A stretch of DNA of 54,825 nt from Bacteroidota bacterium (GCA_022708055.1 JAKIZK010000003.1:332-55156), one strand, 5' to 3'; positions 17,801 to 26,611 are shown, counted from the first letter of the stretch. Numbers and translations are program-made. The notes: generated by a model from the letters alone, not told the origin.

Positions 17801-18101
17801 ATACGATATTGGGATTGTTTTGCTGAATGCTGATAGCACCAATATTTTGTGTGGGCTGATCATCAAAAACAGGCGTCCAAGAGCTGCCGTTGTTTTCAGT
17901 TTTCCATACACCGCCCGAAGCAGCGCCGAGATAAATCACATTCGGATTGGACCAAACGGCATCAATTGCTGTAATACGACCACTCATACCGGCCGGGCCA
18001 ATATTGCGTGGCTTCCAGTCTTTGAACTGCTCCAATGAAATTTTTTGAGCCGTAGTAGTAAAAGCAATAAATACAAAAACAACGAAAAAGAAGTTTCTCA
18101 T
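14868..18101 (-). CDS. Large exported BNR/sortilin-type beta-propeller protein
   Basis: This 1077-residue protein has a signal peptide (MRNFFFVVFVFIAFTTTAQ) and a long array of BNR/Asp-box repeats (SxDxGxTW-like: TENNGSSW, SMDAGKTW, TTDGGETW, TIDGGKNW, SEDGGKSF, STDNGVSW). The repeats extend over about residues 40-720, as in VPS10/sortilin-like propellers. A beta-rich region (about 830-900, NWNVDTGFNRVYWGMEEKGF) and a helical C-terminal segment follow. Such proteins are often labelled glycosyl hydrolase, but the repeats only show a propeller, so no enzymatic activity is assigned. A Gly-rich low-complexity loop occurs near residues 800-820. It is likely periplasmic or surface-exposed. Confidence 0.82.
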   Translation of the reverse strand: MRNFFFVVFVFIAFTTTAQKISLEQFKDWKPRNIGPAGMSGRITAIDAVWSNPNVIYLGAASGGVWKTENNGSSWTPVFDDQPTQNIGAISIQQNNPNIVWVGTGEGNPRNSINLGSGIYKSMDAGKTWKKMGLEKTICIHRIVIDPSNSNTVYAAAIGNPFAPHNDRGVFKTTDGGETWNKILYANDTTGCADLVMDPSNPNKLIAAMWQFKRTPWNMTSGGPGSGLFITIDGGKNWKKLLKEDGMPDGQLGRIGVAFSRSMPTRVYAKVEATKNGFYRSDDGGFKWTLVNSDPAQVTDRPFYYNEIYVDPLNENRIYDIHSTVTFSEDGGKSFGTMLPYFGIHPDHHAWWINPNDANHIIDGNDGGIGISWDRGKTWVFDDKIPAGQFYHVNVDNNLPYNVMGGMQDNGSWFGPGYTWNNGSIKNFEWYNVGGGDGFDVMPDANNGDWVYSESQGGAFIRKNWKTGETWSVKPANTDPQQLMRYNWNTAMAQDPFDKKTIYLGSQFVHKSTDNGVSWQIISPDLTTNDAEKIKAYQNTGGLTMDITGAETHCSILSISPSTIQQGVLWVGTDDGVVQLTKDGGKSWTSFRGKIPGLPAGCFVPQITASKYNAAEAFVVANDYRRGDFKTYVFRTKDFGATWTRMVDDSKVKGYAICMIQDPVEPNLIFLGTEHGLWVSFDNGATYEQWKNGYPSVSTYDMAIQEREADLIIATFGRALWVLDDIRPLRKIAANNGKPFTSPITVFEAPDAYQAQYKAANGYDWSTFGLYNGDNKRRGAAISLFINKSKTNKDSVQRKPTNEMPSLPTQGFGGGRFGGFGQGSAGSGSEKLIAKIYNSNNELIRTLNWNVDTGFNRVYWGMEEKGFRQPGSPKPMPGAIEPGGFQVLPGKYKVVVSYNKSSDSTYVTVHDDPRIGNRNDIKLAQRKLIDRLKITGDILTAGMDQLTEAEEVCNKMSAQLKGVEGKDADSLRKSTGKMTAEIKSIREFISGKSSDKQGLARNPFDVTVMTQLQAAQQSILGKMAAPGTTEETMVVNAEKAVDETLKKINQFFEGKWKNYRQQVEGTKLNLFKDYKPL

Positions 18102-18210
18102 GATAGTAAGTTTTGACTGCTAAACTTACATATAATGCAGCCCTCGGACAAAAAAGATTGTTGAACGGCTTATTCTGATTTTAAGAATCAGTCATTGAGA
18201 TTTTAATTGT

Positions 18211-19236
18211 TTATTCTACCAGCATCACTATTTTAGTTAGCCATTTTGAAGTGTCCTTTTCATTTACCGGTCCAAAAAAATATTGCTCAATAACAGGCGA
18301 CTTTTCTTTTAAATCATTTTCGTTGATATACTTTCTCAAACTGGCATATACATCGGGCAGTTTTTCATATCCACCCGACAGTGTAACAGCAATGGCCTTA
18401 CTAGCATTTATTTTTACCAATTGTACAATGGGATTATTGATGGAAGTTTCTGCAGCTACCGGTACGGCAACAGCATAATTTGCTTGTTGCAGTTTTTCAT
18501 CCCACGAAAATATTAATCCACTGGCTGTGCCGGGTGCGGCTCCTGCATTTTGTACTTCCTGAATTACAATGGGCAAATGCTCTGCATAGAAAGACTGTAA
18601 ATCAGCCCACCGTATTTGTTGTTTTACGGCGGCAAAATTTGTAGCAGGAAAATTCAGCATTTCTACTTTATAGGTTTCTTGCTTTACTTCGGTGCCATAA
18701 GATTTTTCCATTGCCGCTTTGAGCATTGCAAGCCCTTCGTCAAAATCTTTTCCCATTTCTTTATCAAGACTGGCAAATAGGTTAAAAATATTCCAAGGAC
18801 GGGGTGTAGCCAGTTCAAATAGCCAGGTAACTGAGGTTGTGCCATTTACTTCATTTAGTAAAAAAGATGATTTGGCATTTCCTTTTTTAGGTTTTGAAAA
18901 ACTGAGGTTATGTACAATTTTTTTATCGGGCTCCAATGCGGTTATTTCAATTTTTCCATCGCCCGCTAAAGCAGGGTCGCCTTTCCAGGTGGCAACAGCA
19001 TCCACAGTTCCATCTTTCCCTCTAAAAGAAAACTTTGCAGCAGGATCTCTTTGACTCCATACTGAAAACTTATTGAAATTTTCAAGTTTTGATAGTTCGT
19101 TATAAATAGCAGCAGCAGGCGCTTTAATGACTACAGTTCTTTCTACTTTTTGATAAGTGGGAAGCACATACATTAAAACTGCAACAATTATTAAAACGGA
19201 AAGGATAAAGAAAAAAAACAATCTCAGCGCTTTCAT
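18211..19236 (-). CDS. SRPBCC-domain protein with C-terminal GyrI-like domain
   Basis: The chosen start (MKALRLFFFF, 19236) gives 341 residues. A further in-frame ATG at 19299 would add 21 residues before the membrane helix and looks wrong. A single N-terminal hydrophobic helix (about 4-24) is followed by an SRPBCC/polyketide-cyclase-like domain (about 28-165, VERTVVIKAPAAAIYNELS). A second half (about 185-340) has the GyrI/SOUL-type effector-binding pattern (EMLNFPATNFAAVKQQIRW... VYASLRKYINEN). These folds bind small hydrophobic ligands. The ligand is unknown. The gene is single and faces away from adk. Confidence 0.72.
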   Translation of the reverse strand: MKALRLFFFFILSVLIIVAVLMYVLPTYQKVERTVVIKAPAAAIYNELSKLENFNKFSVWSQRDPAAKFSFRGKDGTVDAVATWKGDPALAGDGKIEITALEPDKKIVHNLSFSKPKKGNAKSSFLLNEVNGTTSVTWLFELATPRPWNIFNLFASLDKEMGKDFDEGLAMLKAAMEKSYGTEVKQETYKVEMLNFPATNFAAVKQQIRWADLQSFYAEHLPIVIQEVQNAGAAPGTASGLIFSWDEKLQQANYAVAVPVAAETSINNPIVQLVKINASKAIAVTLSGGYEKLPDVYASLRKYINENDLKEKSPVIEQYFFGPVNEKDTSKWLTKIVMLVE

Positions 19237-19471
19237 TTGTTTGATTTTATTTGGAAATTGTAAACTGATGCAAAAATATTGTCTGCCCGGCATCATCAAT
19301 TCAATATTATCAATATTCCACTTTTATTTATTATTAAACAGACAGATAAAATATCCAATGGAAATTGCTAATGCAAACGATTTCCGGTCAATTATTAAAA
19401 AAAATCTGTTCAATCTATAAAATTAAGCTGTTTTATTCCGGATTATCAGTTCAAAATCAACGGCTGAATAT

Positions 19472-19479
19472 TATATTTG
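19472..19479 (+). promoter_or_regulatory. Putative -7 element of the adk promoter
   Basis: TATATTTG at 19472-19479 matches TAnnTTTG, 26 bp before the adk ATG. A clear TTTG box 19-21 bp upstream is not visible, so only half of the consensus is supported. Confidence 0.4.
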
Positions 19480-19505
19480 TCCGTAACCAAAACTGGTAAT
19501 AGCGT

Positions 19506-20084
19506 ATGTTTAATCTTGTGTTATTTGGTCCCCCCGGAAGTGGCAAAGGAACTCAATCGGATAAAATAGTAGAAGAATATGGGCTGGTACACCTTTCAAC
19601 CGGCAACCTGCTGCGTCAGGAAATAAAAGACAAAACGCCTTTAGGTTTAGAAGCAAAAGCTTTTATAGACAAAGGTCAACTGGTACCCGATGAAGTAGTG
19701 ATAGGAATGGTTGATTCTTATTTTGATGCGCATAAAGATGCCCGTGGTTTTTTGTTTGATGGTTTTCCCAGAACCATTCCACAGGCAAAGGCGCTTGACA
19801 ATTTATTAGAATTAAAAAAAACCGCCATCACACAGGTATTGATGCTGGAAGTGGATGAAGAAGAGCTGATCAAAAGATTAGTCCATCGTGGAAAAACATC
19901 GGGCAGAAGTGATGATGCCGATGAAAATGTGCAACGCAAAAGACAGGAAGTGTATAGAAAAGAAACACTGCCTGTTGCCGAATATTATTCCAGGGAAAAG
20001 AAATTAAAACAGATCAATGGTATGGGTACCATTGGTGAAATATTTGAACGACTTTCAGCAAGTATTGAAAAGAAAATAAAATAA
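19506..20084 (+). CDS. adk: Adenylate kinase
   Basis: This 192-residue enzyme interconverts ATP + AMP and 2 ADP in the cytoplasm. The P-loop GPPGSGKGT is at 8-16, the AMP-binding LSTGNLLRQEI near residue 31, FLFDGFPRTIPQAK near 79, and LVHRGKTSGRSDDADENVQRKR near 122, which carries the conserved Arg residues. The lid is the short form with no zinc-binding insertion, which explains the small size. It is preceded by a -7-like element and ends at a strong terminator, so it is probably monocistronic. Confidence 0.97.
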   Translation: MFNLVLFGPPGSGKGTQSDKIVEEYGLVHLSTGNLLRQEIKDKTPLGLEAKAFIDKGQLVPDEVVIGMVDSYFDAHKDARGFLFDGFPRTIPQAKALDNLLELKKTAITQVLMLEVDEEELIKRLVHRGKTSGRSDDADENVQRKRQEVYRKETLPVAEYYSREKKLKQINGMGTIGEIFERLSASIEKKIK

Positions 20085-20099
20085 CCTGATAAAATATAT

Positions 20100-20132
20100 A
20101 AACCCCTGAAAATATCCGGGGTTTATTTTTTT
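20100..20132 (+). terminator. Rho-independent terminator after adk
   Basis: AAACCCC (20100-20106) pairs with GGGGTTT (20118-20124) around an 11-nt loop and is followed by ATTTTTTT. It lies 15 nt after the adk stop codon. Confidence 0.85.
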
Positions 20133-20144
20133 CAAAAGCCTGCT

Positions 20145-20152
20145 TACATTTG
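20145..20152 (+). promoter_or_regulatory. Putative -7 element before the DinB/DUF1569-like gene
   Basis: TACATTTG matches TAnnTTTG and lies 6 bp before the ATG, implying an almost leaderless transcript. No clear -33 box is seen. Confidence 0.35.
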
Positions 20153-20158
20153 TAAACC

Positions 20159-20635
20159 ATGAGTCTGGAAAAAGAAAATTTTTTACGCACCCGGTTTATT
20201 GTTTGCCTGCAACAGCTTGACCCCAATACGCACCCACTATGGGGCAAGATGAATGTGCATCAAATGATTGAGCATTTAACCGATGTACTGATGGTGGCCA
20301 ATGGAAAAATAAAAATGGACATTGTAACGCCTGCCGAAAAGCTACCGCAATACAAAGCATTTATGATGAGTGATAAACCTTTTAAGGAAAACACCAAAAG
20401 CCCTGTATTGCCCGAAGAGCCTTTGCCACTAAGAAAACAAACCGTGCAGGCAGCGATTGGAAAGTTGCAGGAAGAATTGATATATTTTTTTGATGCATTT
20501 GAAAGCAATCCGCAATTCAAAACAACACATCCGGTTTTTGGCGATCTTGATTTTACCGAAAACATTCAGCTCTTGCATAAGCACATTCTACATCATCTGA
20601 AGCAGTTTGGGGTAACGCCGCTGGTGGCGGGTTAA
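20159..20635 (+). CDS. DinB-like/DUF1569 family protein
   Basis: This 158-residue protein is a probable four-helix bundle of the DinB/YfiT superfamily. It has HPLWGKMNVHQMIEHLTDVLM (about 23-43) and a late His-containing helix LLHKHILHHLKQFG (about 138-151). Those histidines are placed like the metal-binding residues of the family. The biochemical role of DUF1569 proteins is not established; related enzymes use bacillithiol or mycothiol. It is monocistronic behind the adk terminator. Confidence 0.75.
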   Translation: MSLEKENFLRTRFIVCLQQLDPNTHPLWGKMNVHQMIEHLTDVLMVANGKIKMDIVTPAEKLPQYKAFMMSDKPFKENTKSPVLPEEPLPLRKQTVQAAIGKLQEELIYFFDAFESNPQFKTTHPVFGDLDFTENIQLLHKHILHHLKQFGVTPLVAG

Positions 20636-20842
20636 ATCTAACAACCAATACAATTCCTTTCTTTAAAATTTTTTAACTATTTCACACTGTATCTTTTAAA
20701 AAAAACTCAATCACAACTACCCAAACTCGCCAAGCTAAAAATAATAAAATATCAAAATAATTTTAAAATTAGTTTGATCTTATTGTGGGGTGTCGAGCTA
20801 AATCACCTGAAATCATTAAAAACAATGTTTGTTATAAACTAT

Positions 20843-21292
20843 TTACTTTAAAGAACTCAATAGAGAGTCCGCCTTTTTCAGACTTTTATCAATCGCATCT
20901 TTTACATTAACGGCCTTCAGTTTTTCTGCTGTCAAATATTTAATGCGCTGCTCCAGATTGTCGGTAGCCGAATCAAGATTCATATCACGCATCCAGCTGT
21001 CCATATCGTTATAAGCTGTTTGCAAATCATTCATTGCACCCGAGAGTCTTTCTTTTAAATCGGCGGATGCTTTTCCGGCCAGTGTATTTACCGAATCCTG
21101 CAAATGCTGAATGGCTTTTTTCTTGTCCTCAATTTTCATCCATCCTACCATGCCTTCATCGTGTCCGTGCAATACTTCTTGATACAGGCTGTCGGCTTTT
21201 GCTTTGAGCCCGCCACCGACACTTTTCTTATCTGCATTATTGCAACTGATAAAAAATGAAACAGCACCCATCAACAAAAAAAAATTTTTCAT
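20843..21292 (-). CDS. Small helical lipoprotein
   Basis: From the preferred start (MKNFFLLMG, 21292) the product is 149 residues; ATG 21310 would only add MLKKHN before the signal. A lipobox VSFFISC places the lipidated Cys near residue 17. The mature protein is strongly helical and charged, with repeated Asp/Lys/Leu patterns (KADSLYQEVLHGHDEGMVGWM, LNDLQTAYNDMDSWMRDM-like). It seems to be a coiled-coil or helical-bundle envelope protein of unknown role. The neighbouring 21313 gene encodes another small helical exported protein and lies just upstream, likely in one transcript. Confidence 0.68.
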   Translation of the reverse strand: MKNFFLLMGAVSFFISCNNADKKSVGGGLKAKADSLYQEVLHGHDEGMVGWMKIEDKKKAIQHLQDSVNTLAGKASADLKERLSGAMNDLQTAYNDMDSWMRDMNLDSATDNLEQRIKYLTAEKLKAVNVKDAIDKSLKKADSLLSSLK

Positions 21293-21312
21293 GTTATGTT
21301 TTTTGAGCAAAG

Positions 21313-21711
21313 TTAATGATGATCGCCTGATTTACATTTTTCTGTTATTTCATGAAATACTTCGTGCAATTCTGTCAGCTCTTCTTTTATTTCATTATCA
21401 GCAGCATTACGCTGTACCATATTGTTCAATTCTTTGGCGCCTTTTACCAGTTTTTTCAATGTTTTCGTTACCGCATTTTTATCGTATCCTGCCGGAGCTG
21501 TTGAATTTTTCCAAGCTATGGCCTTCTGTACCATTTCATAGCTACGCGTTTTAATGGGATCCAGTTTGCCTTCTTCGGCAGGATGAAATGTTTTGCTCAT
21601 CACTTCATGAAAGGCCTCCAACTCGGGCCATTTTTCTTTGGGTTGCGCCAAGCCACTTTTGGCAACTATCAATAAAAGAAAACAGGTTAAAATCAGTGTA
21701 ATTTTTTTCAT
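21313..21711 (-). CDS. Small exported helical protein
   Basis: The preferred start MKKITLILTCF (21711) gives 132 residues with a signal peptide cleaved near SGLAQ. Mature helices contain conserved-looking His and Glu residues (LEAFHEVMSKTFHPAEEGKLDPIKTRS and LHEVFHEITEKC), a size and shape reminiscent of small four-helix proteins. No heme-binding CxxCH is present, so cytochrome c' is ruled out. Function is unknown. It sits 20 bp upstream of the small lipoprotein gene on the same strand. Confidence 0.68.
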   Translation of the reverse strand: MKKITLILTCFLLLIVAKSGLAQPKEKWPELEAFHEVMSKTFHPAEEGKLDPIKTRSYEMVQKAIAWKNSTAPAGYDKNAVTKTLKKLVKGAKELNNMVQRNAADNEIKEELTELHEVFHEITEKCKSGDHH

Positions 21712-21830
21712 ATAGCATAATTTATAAAACAAAATTATACACCCTAAAATGTAAAAGAATGACGCTTGTCATATTCGTGTATCGTATCAATCAGTTTTGA
21801 GGTATTTTCGTAACTCAAAATCAACAAAAG

Positions 21831-23903
21831 ATGTATCAACTTGAAAATTATGTGGCCGGGAAATGGGTACGTGGCGCTGAAGCCGGTCAAATATTATATA
21901 ATGCTATCACTGCTGAACCCCTTGCTTCGGCAAGTACAGTCGGGCTCGATTTTAAATTGATAACCGACTATGCCAGAAATGTAGGAAATCCCAATCTTCG
22001 TAAAATTACTTTTCATCAGCGTGGCAATATGCTTAAAGCACTGGCTCTGCACCTTCGAAAACACTTACCCCGTTTTTATGAACTGAGTTATAAAACCGGA
22101 GCTACCAAAGCCGATAGCTGGGTGGATATTGAAGGCGGCATCGGCAATCTGTTTGCCAATGCATCGCTGCGCAGAAAATTTCCGGATGATGTCATTTGTA
22201 TTGACGGCGAAAGTCATAATCTGAGCAAAAACAACACTTTCATGGGCACACATATCCTTTCGCCCAAGGAAGGTGTGGCTATACATATCAATGCGTTTAA
22301 TTTTCCGGTGTGGGGCATGCTGGAAAAAATTGCCGTTAACCTGTTGGCCGGTATGCCTGCCATCGTAAAGCCGGCTACCGTTACAAGCTATTTGACAGAA
22401 GCAGTGGTAAAAGAAATTATTGCTTCAAAAATATTGCCTGAGGGAGCCTTACAACTTATCTGCGGCAGCGCAGGCGATTTATTGAATCATGTAAACTCAC
22501 AGGACGTAGTTACCTTCACCGGTTCTGCATCTACCGGTCTTATGTTGAAACAAAACAAACACATTCAAGAAAACAATGTGCCTTTCAATATGGAAGCTGA
22601 TTCACTCAACTGTATTGTGCTGGGACAAGAAGTAACGCCCGAAACACCGGAGTGGGAAATCTTCATAAAAGAAATAAGAAAGGAAATGACGCTGAAAGCC
22701 GGACAACGTTGTACAGGTATTCGCAGAATCTTTGTTCCGGAAAATAAATTAGAAGAAGTGTGGAAAGCCATCGGTGCTTCACTATCTCAAACAGTAATTG
22801 GTAATCCGCTAAATGAAAAAGTAAGAATGGGCAGCCTGGCCGGCGAAACACAAAGAAGCGAAGTAAAAACTCAGATACAAAAATTATTGGCTTCATCACA
22901 AATTGTGTATGGCTCACTCGACTCTATACAGGTAGTAGATGCCGATTCACAAAAAGGAGCTTTCATGTCGCCCATATTATTGATGAACACCAAACCATTT
23001 GAAGCTAAAGAGGCACATGAAGTAGAAGCCTTTGGTCCGGTGAGTACGATCATGCCTTATAAAAATTCTGATGAAGCTATTGCACTCAGCAAGCTGGGAA
23101 AAGGTAGTTTGGTAAGTACTATTGTAACTGCAGATTATAAAGAAGCACGTCATTATGTAATTGGCGCTGCCACACATCATGGAAGGATATTGATATTAAA
23201 CAATGAGTGTGCAAAAGAAAATACGGGGCATGGCTCGCCACTACCGTTGCTGGTACATGGCGGCCCGGGGCGTGCAGGCGGTGGCGAAGAAATGGGCGGC
23301 ATCCGCGGTGTAAAACATTATTTACAGAGAACAGCATTGCAAGGTTCACCAACGACGATTACAGAAATCACAAACGTATTTCAGCAAAATGCAAAAGGAA
23401 AAGATCCTGGTAAACATCCATTCAAAAAATATTTTGAAGAACTGCAAATCGGCGATCAGATTGTAACTGATAAAAGAGTGATAACGGCTGATAATATCGA
23501 TCGCTTTGCCGACCTCAGTGGCGATCATTTTTATGCACATATAAAAACCACTGACTTTACGGGCACCATGTTTGAACAACAAGTAGCACATGGCTACTTC
23601 ATCATGAGTATTGCAGCCGGATTATTTGTGGACAGTTATGAAAAAAATCCCGTCTTGTTGAATTATGGAATAGATGAACTACGATTTACCAAACCGGTGT
23701 ATCCCGGCGCCGAAATTCATATACGATTTACCTGCAAGGAAAAACTACCCAATGATAAACGAATCATTGAAAAGCCGGAAGACTTTAAACGCGGCGATGA
23801 TATTGACAAAGGCATTGTAAAATGGCTGGTAGAAATGATAGATGAAACCAATGAGATAACGGGAGTAGCAACGATACTTACCATGGTGCAGCGAAGGAGT
23901 TGA
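21831..23903 (+). CDS. paaZ: Bifunctional PaaZ: oxepin-CoA hydrolase / semialdehyde dehydrogenase
   Basis: This 690-residue protein fuses an aldehyde dehydrogenase (about 1-520) to a MaoC-like hydratase (about 535-690). Glu255 (NMEAD) and Cys294 (GQRCTG) match the catalytic E256/C295 of E. coli PaaZ. In the hydratase half D565 and H570 (SGDHFYAH) keep the spacing of E. coli D561/H566. PaaZ opens the oxepin-CoA ring in aerobic phenylacetate degradation and oxidises the resulting semialdehyde. None of paaABCDE, paaK or paaJ is nearby, so other steps must be encoded elsewhere or the protein serves a related ring-cleavage route. An enoyl-CoA hydratase-like gene follows after an opposing gene. Confidence 0.92.
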   Translation: MYQLENYVAGKWVRGAEAGQILYNAITAEPLASASTVGLDFKLITDYARNVGNPNLRKITFHQRGNMLKALALHLRKHLPRFYELSYKTGATKADSWVDIEGGIGNLFANASLRRKFPDDVICIDGESHNLSKNNTFMGTHILSPKEGVAIHINAFNFPVWGMLEKIAVNLLAGMPAIVKPATVTSYLTEAVVKEIIASKILPEGALQLICGSAGDLLNHVNSQDVVTFTGSASTGLMLKQNKHIQENNVPFNMEADSLNCIVLGQEVTPETPEWEIFIKEIRKEMTLKAGQRCTGIRRIFVPENKLEEVWKAIGASLSQTVIGNPLNEKVRMGSLAGETQRSEVKTQIQKLLASSQIVYGSLDSIQVVDADSQKGAFMSPILLMNTKPFEAKEAHEVEAFGPVSTIMPYKNSDEAIALSKLGKGSLVSTIVTADYKEARHYVIGAATHHGRILILNNECAKENTGHGSPLPLLVHGGPGRAGGGEEMGGIRGVKHYLQRTALQGSPTTITEITNVFQQNAKGKDPGKHPFKKYFEELQIGDQIVTDKRVITADNIDRFADLSGDHFYAHIKTTDFTGTMFEQQVAHGYFIMSIAAGLFVDSYEKNPVLLNYGIDELRFTKPVYPGAEIHIRFTCKEKLPNDKRIIEKPEDFKRGDDIDKGIVKWLVEMIDETNEITGVATILTMVQRRS

Positions 23904-23911
23904 AATTGAAA

Positions 23912-24439
23912 TTATTCAATCTTCAGTTCAAGAGGTTTTATTCTTGTCCAGGAGCCGGAGCCAGTACAAAGACTGTAAATGTCTTCATCAGCTACGGTTG
24001 TCAAAATTTTTTCTTCCTGATTCCTTTTTAATCTTATTTCAAATTTTCTTTTGATATATCTATAATCATTATTGACAGGAATCATACAATTATAACCAGC
24101 CTGCCCTAATACGACGGCAAGGTGACCGGGTTGCATAAATGAACAATCCTTTACCCGTTCTTCAGCCCATGAAACCCATGCACCATCATGACGGTTAATC
24201 AATTTGTCATTCATACTTCCAAATTTCAAGCGAAGCAATCCTTCATTAAACTTACAAGAATCGGCAATTGGGTTGCCTACTTCTACCAGATAAATAGTGT
24301 CTTTAGGTGTTGCAATTACATTCCCATTTTTATCAACTAGTTTAATAACAATCAAATGGCTACCATCAAAAGGGCAATGCTGCGCAAATGATGTGGTGGT
24401 ATAAATGCTTATCAGCAAACACAACAAAAATTTCTTCAT
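23912..24439 (-). CDS. Exported protein of unknown function (175 aa)
   Basis: A signal peptide (MKKFLLCLLISIYTTTSFAQ) is followed by about 155 residues with five Cys in the mature part, a beta-rich start (HLIVIKLVDKNGNVIATPKDTIYLVEVG) and a second beta region (YIKRKFEIRLKR). The start may be a small Ig-like or carboxypeptidase-regulatory-like fold. No family is recognised. It is single and lies head-to-tail against paaZ (8-bp gap, convergent), so it is not part of the paa genes. Confidence 0.62.
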   Translation of the reverse strand: MKKFLLCLLISIYTTTSFAQHCPFDGSHLIVIKLVDKNGNVIATPKDTIYLVEVGNPIADSCKFNEGLLRLKFGSMNDKLINRHDGAWVSWAEERVKDCSFMQPGHLAVVLGQAGYNCMIPVNNDYRYIKRKFEIRLKRNQEEKILTTVADEDIYSLCTGSGSWTRIKPLELKIE

Positions 24440-24521
24440 AATTCAAATTTATGTCTTTAATAAATAATTCTTCAATAATATAAATATTTAACAATAAGTT
24501 TTACAGGGCAATCCTGTAAGG

Positions 24522-24529
24522 TATATTTG
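24522..24529 (+). promoter_or_regulatory. Putative -7 element before the enoyl-CoA hydratase-like gene
   Basis: TATATTTG matches TAnnTTTG, 16 bp before the ATG. No convincing TTTG box is seen upstream. Confidence 0.4.
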
Positions 24530-24545
24530 TAATGAAATAAAAATT

Positions 24546-25319
24546 ATGACAGACATCAATCAAAACGGATATGTAAAATCCGAAGTACAAAATGGTATTA
24601 GCACCATTGAATTCTTTCATCCACAAAGCAATTCATTGCCCGGCAAAACTTTAAATGAACTGGCTAATGCCATTACAGATGCAGGTAATCATACCGAAAC
24701 AAAAGTTATCGTACTTAAATCTGCCGGAGAAAAAGCGTTTTGTGCCGGCGCCTCATTTGATGAGCTTACGCAAATCAAAAATGAAACGGAAGGATTGAAT
24801 TTTTTCAGTGGGTTTGCAAAAGTTATAAACGCCATTCGTCTTTGTCCAAAATTTGTTATCGGTCGCATACAGGGCAAATGCGTGGGCGGCGGCGTAGGTA
24901 TAGCTGCTGCTGTGGACTATGCATTAGCCACCGAAACGGCCGAAGTAAAACTAAGTGAACTTGCGGTAGGCATTGGTCCTTTTGTAGTAGGTCCGGCAGT
25001 AGAAAGAAAAATAGGAGCGGCGGCATTTAGTTCACTGGCAATAGACGCTGCCTGCTGGCGCAGTGCCCAATGGGCGAAGGAGAACGGATTATTTGCAGAA
25101 CTGCATAACAATAGCAGCAACCTTGATGCGGCAGTAATGCGTCTGGCTTCAGTATTATCACAATCATCGCCGCAGGCAATGGCCGAAATGAAAAAAGTAT
25201 TTTGGGAAGGAGCTGCACATTGGAATGAGTTGCTGGTAGAACGAGCAAAAATAAGTGGACGGTTGGTGTTGAGTGATTTTACAAAAACAGCGATTGAAAA
25301 ATTTAAGAGCAAAAAATAA
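24546..25319 (+). CDS. Enoyl-CoA hydratase/isomerase (crotonase) family protein
   Basis: This 257-residue crotonase-fold protein has the oxyanion-hole regions KAFCAGASFDEL (about 61-72) and GRIQGKCVGGGVGIAAAVDYAL (about 103-124). The second catalytic Glu is kept (LSELAVG, aligning with rat E164). The first Glu (E144, normally GGGCE) is replaced by Gly (GGGVG). One-Glu crotonases often act as isomerases or on other CoA esters, so simple hydratase activity is uncertain. Placement near paaZ suggests PaaF/PaaG-like work in phenylacetate catabolism. It is followed after 8 bp by the DUF4197 gene, probably co-transcribed. Confidence 0.82.
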   Translation: MTDINQNGYVKSEVQNGISTIEFFHPQSNSLPGKTLNELANAITDAGNHTETKVIVLKSAGEKAFCAGASFDELTQIKNETEGLNFFSGFAKVINAIRLCPKFVIGRIQGKCVGGGVGIAAAVDYALATETAEVKLSELAVGIGPFVVGPAVERKIGAAAFSSLAIDAACWRSAQWAKENGLFAELHNNSSNLDAAVMRLASVLSQSSPQAMAEMKKVFWEGAAHWNELLVERAKISGRLVLSDFTKTAIEKFKSKK

Positions 25320-25327
25320 TTCAACAA

Positions 25328-26005
25328 ATGAAAAGAATTTTTATCTGGTTTTTGTCATTTTCAATGTTGCTATCCGGCTGTAGTGGTTTGAAAAACATAT
25401 TATCAGCCCGCGATGCCGAAGCTGCAATACGTGAAGTATTATCGCTGGGAAGTGAGTTTGGCGGTTCAATATTGAGCAAGAAAGGAGCTTTTTCAAAAGA
25501 AACATTGATGAGCGCCTTGCTGCCAGAAGATTTTCAAAAAATTCTCAACACACTTGAAACGCTGGGGCTAAGCAAAGAGATTGGAAAGTTTTCGGCCACA
25601 CTGGGTACCGCTGCCGAGCAAACCGTAGAAAAATCTGTACCCATTTTTCTTTTAGGCATTAAACAAATGTCATTAAAAGATGCTGTACAAATTGTAAAGA
25701 ATGACGGCACGGCTGCTACCGATTATTTGCGAAGAACCATGGGTGATACTTTACGGAAAAGCATTTCGCCGGTTATGCATCAGGCATTAGAAAATTATAA
25801 ATTGGAAACTGAATGGAATAATCTGATTGCCCCCGTAAAAATATTTGCGGGCGATAAACTCAATCTTAGCCTCTCAAATCTAATAAGCGGCCTGGTAGCC
25901 AATATGATGTTTAATAAAATAGCCGAAAAGGAAACTGCCATCAGAACAAAAGCAGCAGAGCGTAAATCGGCTCTGCTGCAAAAAGTGTTTGGTAAAATAT
26001 GGTAA
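25328..26005 (+). CDS. DUF4197 lipoprotein
   Basis: This 225-residue protein has a lipobox (MLLSGC, Cys at about 18). Its helical body carries the DUF4197 pattern: AAIREVLSLGSEFGG, ALLPEDFQKILNTLETLG, MSLKDAVQIVKNDGTAATDYLRR and a closing AVA-like helix (about 185-200). The function of DUF4197 is not known. It starts 8 bp after the crotonase gene on the same strand, though the pairing may be only a shared transcript. Confidence 0.85.
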   Translation: MKRIFIWFLSFSMLLSGCSGLKNILSARDAEAAIREVLSLGSEFGGSILSKKGAFSKETLMSALLPEDFQKILNTLETLGLSKEIGKFSATLGTAAEQTVEKSVPIFLLGIKQMSLKDAVQIVKNDGTAATDYLRRTMGDTLRKSISPVMHQALENYKLETEWNNLIAPVKIFAGDKLNLSLSNLISGLVANMMFNKIAEKETAIRTKAAERKSALLQKVFGKIW

Positions 26006-26014
26006 TTAAAAAAA

Positions 26015-26611
26015 CTATTCTCCAATAAACAAAGTTGCTTCTAATGCCGTAATTTTTTTATTATCCAGCTTAAACACGAGCTGCTTATCATATTTGTCAT
26101 CTTTTACATTTACATAAAATTTTGTTTTGCTTGGTTCCCAGGTGGTGTCGTTTACCATAAAATATTCTGGACCTAAATCGATGGGGCTATTGTCATAAGC
26201 TTCAATGATTGCCATCTTATCGTCGCCAACGCCCAGTCCTGTAGCTGTTCTGCATTTGGGGCTTGTTGTACTTATTCCAGACAATTGCATGATGCGTGGG
26301 CTGTTTTCATCTTCTGCATATTGCTTTTCAAAAAAAAGTGTTACATCAATGTCTTTATATTTTGCAGTCGTGGTGTCCATCCATACCTCTGCTTCCTTAT
26401 CATGCTTCATTACCAGAGATTGACTTAATAATTTTTCTATTTCTGCCTGTGTCATTCCAATTTTTAATTCACCGATACCATCTTTGGAAACAAGGTATTC
26501 AGCAGCAACTTCCTTTTTTTCTTTTGGCGTGGTACTGTTCTCTTTTTTCTTATCGCTGCTGCAGGACGCAAAAATGATTACTGTCGCAGCCACCAATGTA
26601 AGTTGTTTCAT
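26015..26611 (-). CDS. Lipoprotein, paralogue of the next gene (copy A)
   Basis: This 198-residue lipoprotein has the lipobox IIFASC (Cys near 17). After a Lys/Glu-rich linker comes DGIGELKIGMTQAEIEKLL (about 45-63), a helix resembling the start of BamE/SmpA-like or SH3-like envelope modules. A central region has GLGVGDDKMAIIEAYDNSPIDLGPEYFMVND. It shares these two blocks, their order and spacing with the adjacent 26656 gene, so the two arose by tandem duplication. Function is unknown; envelope location is inferred. Confidence 0.72.
   Translation of the reverse strand: MKQLTLVAATVIIFASCSSDKKKENSTTPKEKKEVAAEYLVSKDGIGELKIGMTQAEIEKLLSQSLVMKHDKEAEVWMDTTTAKYKDIDVTLFFEKQYAEDENSPRIMQLSGISTTSPKCRTATGLGVGDDKMAIIEAYDNSPIDLGPEYFMVNDTTWEPSKTKFYVNVKDDKYDKQLVFKLDNKKITALEATLFIGE

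Noticed and set aside
19157..19420. Plus-strand open frame at the start of the SRPBCC/GyrI gene
   Set aside because: It is mostly antisense to the real gene and has no family features.
21204..21554. Plus-strand open frame over the two small exported-protein genes
   Set aside because: It is antisense to genes with clear signal peptides and shows no motif of its own.
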